Positions 51,724 through 60,950 are shown, counted from the stretch's first letter. The stretch is 64,000 nucleotides of DNA from Ruminococcus flavefaciens ND2009 (GCF_000621785.1 NZ_JHXI01000007.1:124001-188000); one strand, 5' to 3'. A program made the numbers and translations. The notes: generated by a model from the letters alone, not told the origin.

Positions 51724-52221
51724 ATGCAAAAGTTTTTGTTTAGTCCTATAGAGGATCACACATACAGCATAGTCGGATATGAGGGAGATGAGTCGGATGT
51801 TGTTATCCCTGAAAACTATGGCGGAATAAAAGTGACCGTCATTTGCGATAAAGTATTTACAGGACATAGTGAAATAGTATCAGTAACAATTCCTGATACA
51901 GTAACTGATATGGGAGAGTTTGTATTTGAAGGCTGTTATAACCTGAAACATATAAAGCTGTCCTCAGAGTTGCGGTATTTATGGGGATACACATTCTGCC
52001 GCTGCGGTATTGAAGAAATAGTAATTCCGGATCGATTAAGGTCAATTCCGCCTTTTGCATTCAAGGATTGTAAACATCTTAAACGAGTCGTTTGCGGCAC
52101 CGATATGAAAAAAATCTACTCATGGGCGTTTGCCGGCTGTGATAGCCTTAAAGAGGTTACTTATAATGATGACGTCGTGGTAAGTCCTGATGCTTTCAAG
52201 GATAAGGAATTGAATACATAA
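51724..52221 (+). CDS. Small BspA-type leucine-rich repeat protein
   Basis: 165 residues starting at ATG 51724 (GGGAGG at 51713-51718). LRR_5 repeats such as VVIPENYGGIKVTVICDKVF, VSVTIPDTVTDMGEFVFEGC and KKIYSWAFAGCDSLKEV. No signal peptide, so it is cytoplasmic, unlike the giant relatives in this window. Role unknown. Confidence 0.78.
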   Translation: MQKFLFSPIEDHTYSIVGYEGDESDVVIPENYGGIKVTVICDKVFTGHSEIVSVTIPDTVTDMGEFVFEGCYNLKHIKLSSELRYLWGYTFCRCGIEEIVIPDRLRSIPPFAFKDCKHLKRVVCGTDMKKIYSWAFAGCDSLKEVTYNDDVVVSPDAFKDKELNT

Positions 52222-52229
52222 TATCGACA

Positions 52230-52472
52230 AAAAGGCTGAAAATAACCATTTAGCGTATGTCAATATTTTTATTTGCCTTAGACAGCGCGGAGCCCGCGCA
52301 GCCAATTTCGCGTCTCAGTTTTTCTGGGGCGCGATTTTCATTCCGCGCATTATACAAATTACAATTTCAAATATACTGTTTATGTTAGACCTCCGGACAT
52401 AAAGTCCGGAGGCTTATATTTTACTCTGAGAGCGCTTTAGCTATCGCCTCCGCACTCAGCTTCTTGCTTTCG
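52230..52472. repeat. 243-bp direct repeat, copy 2 (integrase 3' end remnant)
   Basis: Partner of 19095-19337: the same GCGCGG/CCGCGC, TCGCG/CGCGA and CCTCCGGAC/GTCCGGAGG palindromes, then the last 17 codons of the integrase (ESKKLSAEAIAKALSE) on the minus strand. Homology stops abruptly at 52472, where relaxase-like sequence starts. Confidence 0.8.
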
Positions 52473-52480
52473 GTATCCAA

Positions 52481-52594
52481 CCTTTTGATAAGAGTAAAGG
52501 CAGAGGAAAAACAGTAAAATATAACGAATGGGAACACAGGAATCAGGGTACTTCATGGAAGCAAAAGCTACAGCTTGATATCGACAGTCTAGCA
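52481..52594 (+). pseudogene. Relaxase / mobilisation protein fragment
   Basis: Plus-strand frame reads PFDKSKGRGKTVKYNEWEHR then NQGTSWKQKLQLDIDSLA, like the GTSWK-x-K-L-x-x-DID segment of clostridial conjugative relaxases. About 38 codons remain, cut at both ends, so a conjugative element was once here. Confidence 0.6.
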
Positions 52595-53000
52595 CGATAC
52601 AGCGGAGTTCCGGGAACTACCGTCATCATGGAGGTATTCACCATCGTCATGTGCAGTCCGTCATAAAGCTGTGCGGTGCGGTGTGCGTTTTCGATCCCGT
52701 AACCGTGACCTCCTGCACCGTTCAGAAAGTTCACGATATAGGGCAGCCCCGATGCATCTATCTTTTCAAGCACTTCACGAGCCTGCGCCGCCGTGTAGCC
52801 CTTATTGATACGCTTCAAGACCACATCATCGCCCGACTCCACACCGATATACAGGTCACTCACGCCCGCCTCTTTCAGCTGTTTCAAGTCCTCGTCGCTC
52901 TTGTGGGCGATGTTGTCCGTCCTTGCATACATTGTGATGACAGCCACGTTCGGCAGATGCTTTTTTATCAGCGAAATGCGCTCCAACAGCTTTTCCGCCT
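52591..53000 (-). pseudogene. Radical SAM protein, internal fragment
   Basis: Minus-strand frame: AEKLLERISLIKKHLPNVAV, SDLYIGVESGDDVVLKRINK, YIVNFLNGAGGHGYG and MTVVPGTPLYRA, the middle of an Elp3/HemN-like radical SAM protein. The CxxxCxxC end and the C-terminus are missing. Bounded by other fragments on both sides. Confidence 0.75.
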
Positions 53001-53031
53001 ATAGTGCAAATGGGTCAGCTCCCACAAGATA

Positions 53032-53127
53032 GAAAAGGAAACAAAGCAGCGCGGTGCAGAGCTGATAACCATACACGCTGAAAGCTCGTGGGAGTCTGAG
53101 CAGATACCGCTTGATTCTCTAACATGA
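53032..53127 (+). pseudogene. Metallophosphoesterase C-terminal fragment
   Basis: 32 codons from EKETKQRGAELITIHA to PLDSLT then TGA, nearly identical to the end of the 22028 gene. It preserves the original stop codon that the 22028 gene has lost. Confidence 0.82.
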
Positions 53128-53128
53128 C

Positions 53129-53166
53129 AAAAAGCAGATGCTTTCGATTTGGAAGCATCTGCTTTT
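53129..53166 (+). terminator. Rho-independent terminator after the fragment
   Basis: AAAAGCAGATGCTT/AAGCATCTGCTTTT stem with a 9-nt loop and T-run; intact version of the hairpin at 24132. Confidence 0.82.
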
Positions 53167-53204
53167 TTATAGCCTGCTGTAAAGGTTTTGTATATAGCTG
53201 TTTG

Positions 53205-53515
53205 GGAAAATCAATACCGCCCGACGCCGAAAGAATAGCCGAATGATTGATAAATACGCCTTTACCGAATGTCACACGGTTTCCGAAATCACAGGTAAAC
53301 GGAGTGAGTATCCTTACATTGTCGAGCTTACGCCCGAAAAGCTCCTCAAGGAAGCCGACATAAGACGGATCATCGGGAAGGACTGCATTTGCCTTTGCAC
53401 ACAGCGTTCTTGCTCTCATCATTTCATCAACTGCTTCTTTGAAATAAGGTTCGGTCACTCTCGTCGGACCGCCTTTATCCATAAGCTCATACACATAGCC
53501 CTTATCGTATTCCAT
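53205..53515 (-). pseudogene. Sugar O-acetyltransferase, N-terminal fragment
   Basis: GGGAGG precedes the ATG at 53515. The first ~103 residues match a maltose/galactoside acetyltransferase (YFKEAVDEMMRARTLCAKAN, FTCDFGNRVTFGKGVFINHS), ending near SASGGIDF. Beyond that the frame runs into the terminator and fragment at 53.1 kb. The acceptor and catalytic histidine part is missing. Confidence 0.78.
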
Positions 53516-53533
53516 ATCTTATCCTCCCGGGTT

Positions 53534-54406
53534 TCAGAATTGATTTTTCAGAATTCCGATGAATTCATTTGTATGTTTCTTTGGATTATCGGCTTTCATA
53601 AATGCACAATACCGCCTGATGATCGGCTTGCCGTTTCGCAGAAGGCGCACAGCCTTTGTAGTGGTCTGCACTGCATCGCCGCTGCCCTCAATGGGCATAA
53701 AGCCCTTGCCCTGAATGACCTGCATCAGCGCATCATCAATATATTCCGTGAAGTAGATCTCACTTGTAAAGCCCAAGTCATTAGCATAAAAGCTGCGCTC
53801 CGTTTCCTGCTGATCGGGGGAGGAGAGCAGGATCAGCGGCGTGTTTTTCAGGTCTGAGATTTCCGCCTCGTCAAGCTGTGCAAGGGGAGAATTTGCCGAT
53901 ATTTCCGCATAATATTCCCGAATATCAAGCACAATGTTCACATACTCATCCGAGAAGGCTCTGCGCTGGTCGTTGAGGACAATATCAAGCTCGCCGTTCC
54001 GCAGGAGAGCATAGAGCGCATCGTGGTTGCCGTGTGTGACCTCTACCGTCACATCAGGGTACTGAACCGTAAACTCCGACACGGCACTGTTGAACTCCTT
54101 GCCGCTGTATCCCTTGAGCAGCCCGACCTTCAGAAGCTCGCCGTTATTGCCCGAAACTCTTTGCAGCTCACGGACCATATTATCATAATCCGCCACAAGC
54201 ACAAGGCTTTTCTTGTAGAAAAACTCCCCTGCGGAAGTCAGCGTGAAGCTGCGTTTTTTTCGTTCAAGCAGTGTCACACCCAGTTCCTCTTCAAGGGTCT
54301 TTATCTGCTGAGAGATAGCCGACTGTGAAATAAAATGCTCCTCTGCGGCGGCGGTAAAGCTGCCAAGCCGTACCACCGACTGAAAATAACGTATCTGTTT
54401 CAGCAT
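53534..54406 (-). CDS. LysR-family transcriptional regulator
   Basis: 290 residues. N-terminal winged helix (about 1-60): LKQIRYFQSVVRLGSFTAAA then SQSAISQQIKTLEEELGVTL. A substrate-binding domain (about 90-285) senses an inducer. It lies downstream of, and in line with, the acetyltransferase gene (13-nt gap), so it is probably co-transcribed rather than divergent as is usual. Confidence 0.9.
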   Translation of the reverse strand: MLKQIRYFQSVVRLGSFTAAAEEHFISQSAISQQIKTLEEELGVTLLERKKRSFTLTSAGEFFYKKSLVLVADYDNMVRELQRVSGNNGELLKVGLLKGYSGKEFNSAVSEFTVQYPDVTVEVTHGNHDALYALLRNGELDIVLNDQRRAFSDEYVNIVLDIREYYAEISANSPLAQLDEAEISDLKNTPLILLSSPDQQETERSFYANDLGFTSEIYFTEYIDDALMQVIQGKGFMPIEGSGDAVQTTTKAVRLLRNGKPIIRRYCAFMKADNPKKHTNEFIGILKNQF

Positions 54407-54419
54407 CTTATCACCGCTT

Positions 54420-54968
54420 TCAGTCGAACTTTTCAGGATCCAGCATTTTTACGACCTTTGCAGGATTGCCGACAACAACAGCGTAGTCGGGCACATCCTT
54501 TGTCACGACTGAGCCTGCACCGACGATAGCGTGTTTTCCTACGGATATACCGCGCAGGATCACCACATTTGCGCCTATCCAGGCTCCCTTCTTTATCAGA
54601 ATTGGTTTGCAGGGCAGTATCATTCTGTCATAGGGATCATGATTGTTGGTCAGCAGAGAAACATTTCCTGCGATCTGCACATCGTCCTCAATGGTGATGC
54701 CACCCCTTGCCATTGCAAGCATATTTGCATTGATAAACACATTGTTACCGATCTTCATCTTATCAAGTGCCGCACCGTTCAGCGGAGCAGCAACGTATGA
54801 ACCCGTACCAATGTTTTCGCCGAAAAGCTCTTTCAGCACAGCCTGATACTCATCAGTCATAGGCATGGTGTGGCTAAGCTTGAACTGAAGCTCCGTTATT
54901 CTTCTGCCTTTTTCCTTATCTTCCGGGGAAAAGCCTCTCATATCCACGATCATCTCATTACAATCCAT
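54420..54968 (-). CDS. Sugar O-acetyltransferase (left-handed beta-helix)
   Basis: 182 residues. A Mac-type N-terminus (about 1-60) and hexapeptide repeats (about 75-170): [60 protein letters not shown]. The active-site histidine is within [11 protein letters not shown]. It moves acetyl from acetyl-CoA to a sugar. Full-length, unlike the fragment at 53205. Confidence 0.9.
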   Translation of the reverse strand: MDCNEMIVDMRGFSPEDKEKGRRITELQFKLSHTMPMTDEYQAVLKELFGENIGTGSYVAAPLNGAALDKMKIGNNVFINANMLAMARGGITIEDDVQIAGNVSLLTNNHDPYDRMILPCKPILIKKGAWIGANVVILRGISVGKHAIVGAGSVVTKDVPDYAVVVGNPAKVVKMLDPEKFD

Positions 54969-54977
54969 TATTTCTCC

Positions 54978-55346
54978 TCAATATGTCGAAGCGCTCGCCA
55001 TTGCAAAGCGCCATTCGTTGTTTTTCTTCACAAGCTGAAACCGAAGCTGTAACCGCCAGGTGTGCTTTCCGCCTCCGAAAACCGCGGCTGTGACACGGCT
55101 TTTGCCGATGAGTACAGCCATATCGCCCTTGACTTCCACCTGCATATCCTCATGTTCGGCAGAATAATAATTCAGCGTACCGTCCATGATCGAGCTGATG
55201 TAAACCTCTTTCGGCTGCCGCATACCCGTCATGTGGACAAGCACGAAGCTGTCGTCATGGACACGTTCAAGCTCGGCTCTGTCCTTGTTCACCATAGCGG
55301 CATACATCTCATGGTAGAGCTGTATGATCTGTTCCTTGTCAGTCAT
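54978..55346 (-). CDS. NTF2-like / SnoaL-type small protein
   Basis: 122 residues with the cone-shaped NTF2 fold pattern: YHEMYAAMVNKDRAELERVH, FVLVHMTGMRQPKEVYISSI and a terminal strand-rich WRLQLRFQLVKKNNEWRFAM. Substrate unknown. Its ATG overlaps the flavodoxin stop (ATGA), so these are co-translated. Confidence 0.8.
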   Translation of the reverse strand: MTDKEQIIQLYHEMYAAMVNKDRAELERVHDDSFVLVHMTGMRQPKEVYISSIMDGTLNYYSAEHEDMQVEVKGDMAVLIGKSRVTAAVFGGGKHTWRLQLRFQLVKKNNEWRFAMASASTY

Positions 55347-55845
55347 ACGCTTTTCTTTGCCCAGGCAGCCACCTTGCTCTCGGAATTCTCAGCCTCAGCG
55401 CCGTGAACAGAAAGTCCCGCCTTGACAGTTGCACCCTTGCAGATGTTTTTCAGGTCACGCTCGCTTGAGCCCATACCGCTGCCCTCATTTGTGCAGAAGG
55501 GAATGATAGTTTTGCCGGTCAGGTCGTACTTTTCGAGAAGCGTAAACATACACATGGGCATGGTTCCCCACCAGTTGGGATAGCCCACGAAAATGGTGTC
55601 ATAGTCCTCGAAATTGTCGGGATAAGCCTTTATCTCGGGGCGAGATTTAGCGCGCAGCTCCTGATACAGGTCATGTAGCTCTCGGAATAGGGCTTGACGG
55701 TGTCAACCTCAAAGAGATCACCGCCAACTGCCTTCTGAATGAACTCTGCAACTCTCTCGGTATTGCCCTTTGCGATAGTTTTGAGACCGCCGTTCCAGTA
55801 GTTTTCGCCCTTGCGTGAATAGTAAACGATAAGTATGTTAGCCAT
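55343..55845 (-). pseudogene. Flavodoxin broken by a one-base frameshift
   Basis: The N-terminal part (ATG 55845 with GGAGGATG upstream) has the FMN loop region ANILIVYYSRKGENY and GNTERVAEFI; it runs to VKPYSESY and then leaves frame near 55671-55675. The other frame continues QELRAKSRPEIKA, then VGYPNWWGTMPMCMFTLLEK to the stop at 55343. Adding one base restores a normal flavodoxin of about 167 residues. It may be a real pseudogene or an assembly error. Confidence 0.82.
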
Positions 55846-56065
55846 AGTGATCATCCTCCGTGATTTATTCGGTAATTATAGTCTAACACAGTTTTTCAGA
55901 TAAATCAATCTGCATTTCGCAGATTTATGATAAGTTTTTCTTATAGATCAAAGAAGATACGATCTTTTCGAAAAGCAGGGCAAGGGTAAGTTCAATAAGG
56001 CATGATAGCCGCCTTCGTTTCTGCTTTTCTGTAAAGAGACCATGAAACGCAATATCGGAAAATGA

Positions 56066-56095
56066 AAAAAGCTGTACCCCACGGTACAGCTTTTT
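56066..56095. terminator. Rho-independent terminator
   Basis: Perfect 13-bp stem AAAAAGCTGTACC/GGTACAGCTTTTT, loop CCAC. It can act on both strands. The rest of 55860-56335 holds no supported gene. Confidence 0.75.
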
Positions 56096-56335
56096 CTGAT
56101 TTGTCCCTTACAACAAATTTCTTTATTATGTGGGAGTGCAGTTCCCTCATAAACCGAAATGATACGGAAAACGCTGCCTTACACGTTTTCACCCAATTCC
56201 CTCCTACCTACATTATATTATCGGCTTTTGCATATTGCAAGCTGAATATTGCTGAATGTGCAACATCACTGTTCAAAAAGTGCGGTTCCCGGGAATAATT
56301 TCAACATAAATCTACTATAAATCAGTGAGTTTACT

Positions 56336-57475
56336 TCATGAACCTACTATTTTTATAGTGCTGAAGACCTGCTCTGCGGTTTTCGACAGGTTTTCCGCAG
56401 CATTCTCCCTGACCATAGCCTCAGCAAGACTACAGGACCGTGTCTGAATGCAGAAACAGGCGTCGATCCCCTTATCACGGAGCAGCTCCGCTCCCCTGCC
56501 AACGGCTCCGCCAAAAGCGATGACGGGCTTGCCGTGCTTTTTCGCCAGTGCAGCCATTACCGCAGGAGCCTTTCCCATGGCGGTCTGCCCGTCGAGGCAG
56601 CCCTCTCCCGTCACCACAATGTCCGCCTGTATCACAGCCTGCTCCATGGCAGTCGCCTCCATGACCAGCTCTGCTCCCGACCGTAGCTGACCGCCAAGTG
56701 CAAACATCAGTGCAAAGCCCATGCCCCCTGCGGCACCTGCTCCCTCGCAGTTCGGGTCAGCCTGTGGAAAAGTGCCCTTCATCAGCTCCCCATAGTGCCT
56801 GAGCCAGCCGTCCATGAGGGGAATATCCCCCTCAGCCGCCCCCTTCTGAGGAGCAAACACCCTGCTGCACCCGTTTTCGCCGCAGAGAGGATTTTTCACA
56901 TCGCAGGCGACTCTGAAACGGCAGTCCCTGAGCTCAGGGAGCAGATTATCCGCAGTTATCTCCGCAAGGTCGGCAAGTCCCCCTGCACCGCGGTTTATGG
57001 GCTCTCCCTTACTGTCGAAAAGACCGAAGCCCAGTGCCTGAAGGCAGCCTGCTCCCCCGTCGTTGGTGGCGCTGCCGCCTATGCCGATGATGAATTCGCG
57101 GCAGCCGCGTCTGACAGCATCGGCGATCATCTCTCCCACACCGTAGGTGGAAGCCGCCATTATATCCCGCTCATTTTCACCAATGAGCGTAAGTCCCGCC
57201 GCCGCAGCCATCTCCATGACCGCAGTACCGTCGGGAAGTATACCGTATTCCGCAGTTATCTCCCTGCCCAGAGGGTCATGGACCGCCACAGACTGAGCCC
57301 TTCCGCCCATGCCTGTGATAAGAGCCTCCGCAGTCCCCTCACCGCCGTCGGCAAGGGTCTTTACCACCGTAACAGCGTCGGGAACAGCCCGGAGTATTCC
57401 CCGCTCCGCAGCCCTTCCTGCCTCAAGTGAAGAAAGGCTGCCCTTGAATGAATCTATTGCAATAAGAACCTTCAT
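56336..57475 (-). CDS. Glycerate kinase
   Basis: 379 residues, GlxK family. MKVLIAIDSFKGSLSSLEAG at the start, FIIGIGGSATNDGGAG (about 134-149) as the conserved glycine-rich signature, and VVTGEGCLDGQT near 285. It converts D-glycerate to phosphoglycerate with ATP. The ATG overlaps the GNAT stop (ATGA), so the two form an operon. Confidence 0.93.
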   Translation of the reverse strand: MKVLIAIDSFKGSLSSLEAGRAAERGILRAVPDAVTVVKTLADGGEGTAEALITGMGGRAQSVAVHDPLGREITAEYGILPDGTAVMEMAAAAGLTLIGENERDIMAASTYGVGEMIADAVRRGCREFIIGIGGSATNDGGAGCLQALGFGLFDSKGEPINRGAGGLADLAEITADNLLPELRDCRFRVACDVKNPLCGENGCSRVFAPQKGAAEGDIPLMDGWLRHYGELMKGTFPQADPNCEGAGAAGGMGFALMFALGGQLRSGAELVMEATAMEQAVIQADIVVTGEGCLDGQTAMGKAPAVMAALAKKHGKPVIAFGGAVGRGAELLRDKGIDACFCIQTRSCSLAEAMVRENAAENLSKTAEQVFSTIKIVGS

Positions 57476-57957
57476 ATGTCCTCCGTCAGTTTCTTTATCA
57501 TTATGAACTCCTCTGTGTTCTCGCTGACTGTTTCAAAGCCGAGAGAGCGGTAAAGCTTCACGGCGTAATTTTCCTTCTGCACCGCCAGTGACACCTGTCT
57601 GTAGCCGCGACTGCGCAGCTCATTGAGGATAGCCCTCATGAGAGCAGCCCCCAGTCCCTTTCCGCGGAACTCCCTATACAGCGAAATGGCAAGAGAAGGC
57701 GTCAGGTCGTCCACATGACCGTAGTCCTTCATTATCCTGCACCAGACCGCACCAACTATAGATCTGCCCCGGAAGGCTCCGAAGGCGATATCATGTGGCG
57801 ATGAGCCGAAGTCCTCGGTATACAGCCTCAGCTCGGGCTTTTCGATAATACCGCGGGGAGGGGGCTCCACGCCCTCGGGTATAAAGATGGCTTCATACAG
57901 GAAGTCCCCGAGAAATAGGTACTCCTCCTCATTCAGTTGTCTGATGATAGTCTCCAT
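57472..57957 (-). CDS. GNAT-family N-acetyltransferase
   Basis: 161 residues from ATG 57957 (AGGAGGTGCGG upstream). The acetyl-CoA loop is YREFRGKGLGAALMRAI (R/Q-x-x-G-x-G/A), followed by SLAVQKENYAVKLYRSLGFE. Acceptor unknown. First gene ahead of glycerate kinase. Confidence 0.88.
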   Translation of the reverse strand: METIIRQLNEEEYLFLGDFLYEAIFIPEGVEPPPRGIIEKPELRLYTEDFGSSPHDIAFGAFRGRSIVGAVWCRIMKDYGHVDDLTPSLAISLYREFRGKGLGAALMRAILNELRSRGYRQVSLAVQKENYAVKLYRSLGFETVSENTEEFIMIKKLTEDI

Positions 57958-58028
57958 GTCCGCACCTCCTGATACATATATTATATCTGTCCGAGCAGCA
58001 ACTGTCAACCGAAGCAGATCTGAAAAAA

Positions 58029-58057
58029 ACACCTCTGCCAATGACAGGCAGAGGTGT
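58029..58057 (-). terminator. Rho-independent terminator of aspartokinase
   Basis: Perfect 11-bp stem ACACCTCTGCC/GGCAGAGGTGT with a 7-nt loop and seven T on the minus strand. Confidence 0.9.
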
Positions 58058-58069
58058 CTGATAATACTT

Positions 58070-59407
58070 TTACTGCTTTTCGGAGTTGATAAACATATCG
58101 TAGATCCTGCGGATAGCCTCGGGGAGGTCATTCTCGCTGACGCCGATGATAACGTTCAGCTCGCTGGAGCCCTGGTCAATAAGCTTTACATTTATGCGTG
58201 CATGAGCCATTGAAGCGAAGATACGTGCAACAGTACCTCTTGTGTTCTTCATTCTGCGTCCGACTACTGCAAGGATAGCGATACCGTCCTCGATGTCGAT
58301 GTGGTCGGGCTCAACAGCCTTGCGGAGCTCAGCGACTACCTTGTCACGAACGGGAGCAAGCTTTTCCGTGCTGAGAGTGATGCTCATGGTGTCGATACCT
58401 GAGGGCATATGCTCGAAGGAAAGACCGTTGTCATAGAGAACCTTCAGTACCTTCATACCGAAGCCTGTCTCGTTGTTCATCATAGCCTTTTCGATATTGA
58501 TAGTGCTGAAGCCCTTCTTGCCAGCGATACCTGTGATTGTATGGCTGAGGCTCTCTCTGCTGAAGTCGTAGTCATTGCCCACGATCATTGTACCTGCGTC
58601 CTCGGGAGCATTGGTGTTCCTGATATTGATGGGGATACCTGCTGAGCGTACAGGGAAGATAGCGTCCTCGTGGAGAACGGAAGCGCCCATGTAAGCCAGC
58701 TCGCGGAGCTCACGGTAAGTGATGACCTCGATAACATCGGGGTTGTCAACTATTCTGGGATCGGCTACCAGGAAGCCTGAAACGTCTGTCCAGTTCTCGT
58801 ATATCTCAGCCTTTACCGCATTAGCGATAATTGAGCCTGTAACGTCGGAGCCGCCTCTTGAGAAGGTCTTTATGTAGCCCTCGGTAGTTCTTCCGTAGAA
58901 GCCGGGGATAACAGCGTTGTCCAGACCCTTGAGTCTCTCGCGTACAGCCTTTACTGTCTCGTCAAGGAGAAGAACTCCGTTTGTATCGAAAATGATAACG
59001 TCAGCAGCGTCAACGAAATTGAAGCCCAGGTAGTTTGCCAGCACCTTGCCGTTAAGGAACTCACCGCGGCTTGCAGCAAAATCCTTTGCGGGACGTGCTT
59101 TCAGCTCCTTAACGATGGAGTCGAACTCCTCATCAAGTGACATATCTATTCCCAGCTCGGAAATGATACCGTTATAGCGGTCCTTTATGATCTGGAAGTC
59201 CTTTGAGAAGTCCACACCGCTGCCAGCCAGCTCACAGCACTTGTAAAGCATATCTGTGACCTTTATATCGTCGGAGAAGCGCTTTCCGGGAGCAGAGGGC
59301 ACAACGTATCTGCGCTTGTCATCGCTCTTTATGATAGCGGCTACCTTTCTGAACTGATTGGCGTCAGCAAGGGAGCTTCCGCCGAACTTAACGACTTTAT
59401 TACTCAT
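58070..59407 (-). CDS. lysC: Aspartate kinase
   Basis: 445 residues from ATG 59407 (AAAGGATG upstream); the frame is open beyond, into the promoter. The kinase domain begins VVKFGGSSLADANQF, with GEFLNGKVLANYLGF and FSRGGSDVTGSIIANA. C-terminal ACT domains (about 300-440: IEKAMMNNETGFGMKVLKVL, AVVGRRMKNTRGTVARIF) give amino-acid feedback. Phosphorylates aspartate, first step to lysine, threonine and methionine. Monofunctional. Confidence 0.93.
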   Translation of the reverse strand: MSNKVVKFGGSSLADANQFRKVAAIIKSDDKRRYVVPSAPGKRFSDDIKVTDMLYKCCELAGSGVDFSKDFQIIKDRYNGIISELGIDMSLDEEFDSIVKELKARPAKDFAASRGEFLNGKVLANYLGFNFVDAADVIIFDTNGVLLLDETVKAVRERLKGLDNAVIPGFYGRTTEGYIKTFSRGGSDVTGSIIANAVKAEIYENWTDVSGFLVADPRIVDNPDVIEVITYRELRELAYMGASVLHEDAIFPVRSAGIPINIRNTNAPEDAGTMIVGNDYDFSRESLSHTITGIAGKKGFSTINIEKAMMNNETGFGMKVLKVLYDNGLSFEHMPSGIDTMSITLSTEKLAPVRDKVVAELRKAVEPDHIDIEDGIAILAVVGRRMKNTRGTVARIFASMAHARINVKLIDQGSSELNVIIGVSENDLPEAIRRIYDMFINSEKQ

Positions 59408-59449
59408 ATATATCATCCTTTTAACATTGATAATTTTATAGCAATATAT

Positions 59450-59478
59450 ATTATATGCCTTTTTGCCGTTAAAATCAA
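59450..59478 (-). promoter_or_regulatory. Aspartokinase promoter
   Basis: Minus strand: TTGATT (59478-59473), 17-nt spacer, TATAAT (59455-59450). This separates lysC from the trp genes upstream, so it need not be part of that operon. Confidence 0.75.
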
Positions 59479-59555
59479 TTGACAGAAAGCCAAAAATAGG
59501 CACCCACGCAACTGTATTTTTGGTGAATACGCTTGTACGCCACTGACGGACAGTT

Positions 59556-60164
59556 TTAAGCCTGCTCCTCTGCCTCTCTGACCGCCTGTGCAAAGGCAGT
59601 CATTTTAGCAAAGTCCTTGAAACCGTCGGTCTCAAGGCATGAACTTGCGTCCACTCCGTATGGGCGGAGCTGCCTTATTGCCTGAGCAGCATTCTCCGCA
59701 GTTATCCCCCCTGCAAGAAGGTAGGGACGTCTGATACTTCCGATGAGAGACCAGTCAAAGGTCCGACCCGAGCCCTTTCCCGAGTCCAGCAGCACCATAT
59801 CCGCGCAGGAGCTCTCTGCGGCGGCAATATCCTCTGCGGAGATCACCTGAAACGCCTTTATTACGGGGATACCGAGGCTTTTCAGCTCAGATACGAAGTC
59901 CTCGCTCTCGCTGCCGTGGAGCTGAACCATTTTCACGGCTCCCATTTTCACGGCGGCGATAACGTTTTCCATGGTCTCGTCCACGAAAACTCCCACAGGA
60001 ACTATATCTGCGTCCAGCAGCTTTGTAAGCTCCGCCGCCTTTTCGGGAGTTATGTACCGTTTGCTTTTTTTCGCGAACACATAGCCGATATAATCGGGCT
60101 TCAACCTGTTTGCGAATTCTATATCCTCAGTACGGCGAAGTCCGCACATCTTTATCTTAGTCAT
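59556..60164 (-). CDS. trpF: Phosphoribosylanthranilate isomerase
   Basis: 202 residues, TIM barrel. KIKMCGLRRTEDI with the catalytic Cys, VGVFVDE, VQLHGSES, LLDSGKGSGRTFDW with the catalytic Asp, and LAGGITAEN for phosphate binding. Third step of tryptophan formation from anthranilate. Overlaps trpC by 8 nt. Confidence 0.95.
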   Translation of the reverse strand: MTKIKMCGLRRTEDIEFANRLKPDYIGYVFAKKSKRYITPEKAAELTKLLDADIVPVGVFVDETMENVIAAVKMGAVKMVQLHGSESEDFVSELKSLGIPVIKAFQVISAEDIAAAESSCADMVLLDSGKGSGRTFDWSLIGSIRRPYLLAGGITAENAAQAIRQLRPYGVDASSCLETDGFKDFAKMTAFAQAVREAEEQA

Positions 60165-60942
60165 TTTTCCCTTTCAGCTCTCTGAGCTTTGCCTTTTTGT
60201 CCGCAGCCCTCATAAGAGTCTCGCCGATGAGCACAGCGTTCACCCCTGCCTCGCGGAGCAGCCTTATATCCTCAGCCGTGCGGACGCCGCTTTCCGAGAC
60301 GAAGCTCACCTCCTCGGGAGCCAGCTCCCTGAGACGGCGGCTGTTGCCCGTGTCCACGGAAAAGTCCTTGAGATTGCGGTTGTTTACGCCTATTATACGG
60401 GCTCCGCAGTCCACAGCCCTGAGAAGCTCCTCCTCATCGTGAGCTTCGACGAGAGCGGACAGTCCCAGCTCATCGCAGACGCCGATATACTCCTTTATCT
60501 GCTGCGCCGAAAGAATGGAGCAGATGAGCAGCACCGCCTTTGCTCCCAGGAGCTTTGCCTCGTATATCATATACTCGTCCACGGTGAAGTCCTTGCGGAT
60601 GCAGGGTATCTTCACGTTTTCGGCTATTTCACGGAGGTATTCATCGCTTCCCAGGAACCACTTCGGCTCAGTCAGCACGGAAATGCAGTCCGCACCTGCT
60701 GCCTCGTACTCCCTTGCGATGTCCAGATAGGGAAAGTCCTCGGCGATAATGCCCTTTGAGGGGGAAGCCTTCTTGCACTCGCATATGAATGCAATGTCAT
60801 CTTTTTTCAGCGCCCTTTCAAACTCAAACTCCCCCTTTGGAAGCTCCAGAGCAAGGCGCCTTGCATCTTCGGGAGACAGCCTTTTTTTGGCTGCCTCCAC
60901 ACGTTCTGCCGCATGAACGGCAAGCTTATCCAGAATAGTCAT
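60157..60942 (-). CDS. trpC: Indole-3-glycerol phosphate synthase
   Basis: 261 residues. FICECKKASPSKGII (catalytic Glu and Lys), CISVLTEPKWFLGS, IPCIRKDFTVDEYMIYEA, ALVEAHDEEEL, IIGVNNRNLKDF and FVSESGVRTAED; all active-site segments present. Closes the indole ring. Lies 8 nt downstream of trpD. Confidence 0.95.
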   Translation of the reverse strand: MTILDKLAVHAAERVEAAKKRLSPEDARRLALELPKGEFEFERALKKDDIAFICECKKASPSKGIIAEDFPYLDIAREYEAAGADCISVLTEPKWFLGSDEYLREIAENVKIPCIRKDFTVDEYMIYEAKLLGAKAVLLICSILSAQQIKEYIGVCDELGLSALVEAHDEEELLRAVDCGARIIGVNNRNLKDFSVDTGNSRRLRELAPEEVSFVSESGVRTAEDIRLLREAGVNAVLIGETLMRAADKKAKLRELKGKND

Positions 60943-60950
60943 AGCACACC

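Noticed and set aside
52543..52986. Intact 147-residue radical SAM gene
   Set aside because: It lacks the CxxxCxxC end, its homology-like part stops at about 52591, and the last codons are antisense to a relaxase fragment.
53015..53515. Full 166-residue acetyltransferase
   Set aside because: After about residue 103 the frame is antisense to a terminator and a phosphoesterase fragment, so only the N-terminus is genuine.
55992..56192. Minus-strand 66-residue frame after the flavodoxin
   Set aside because: It runs through a perfect terminator hairpin and shows no start signal.
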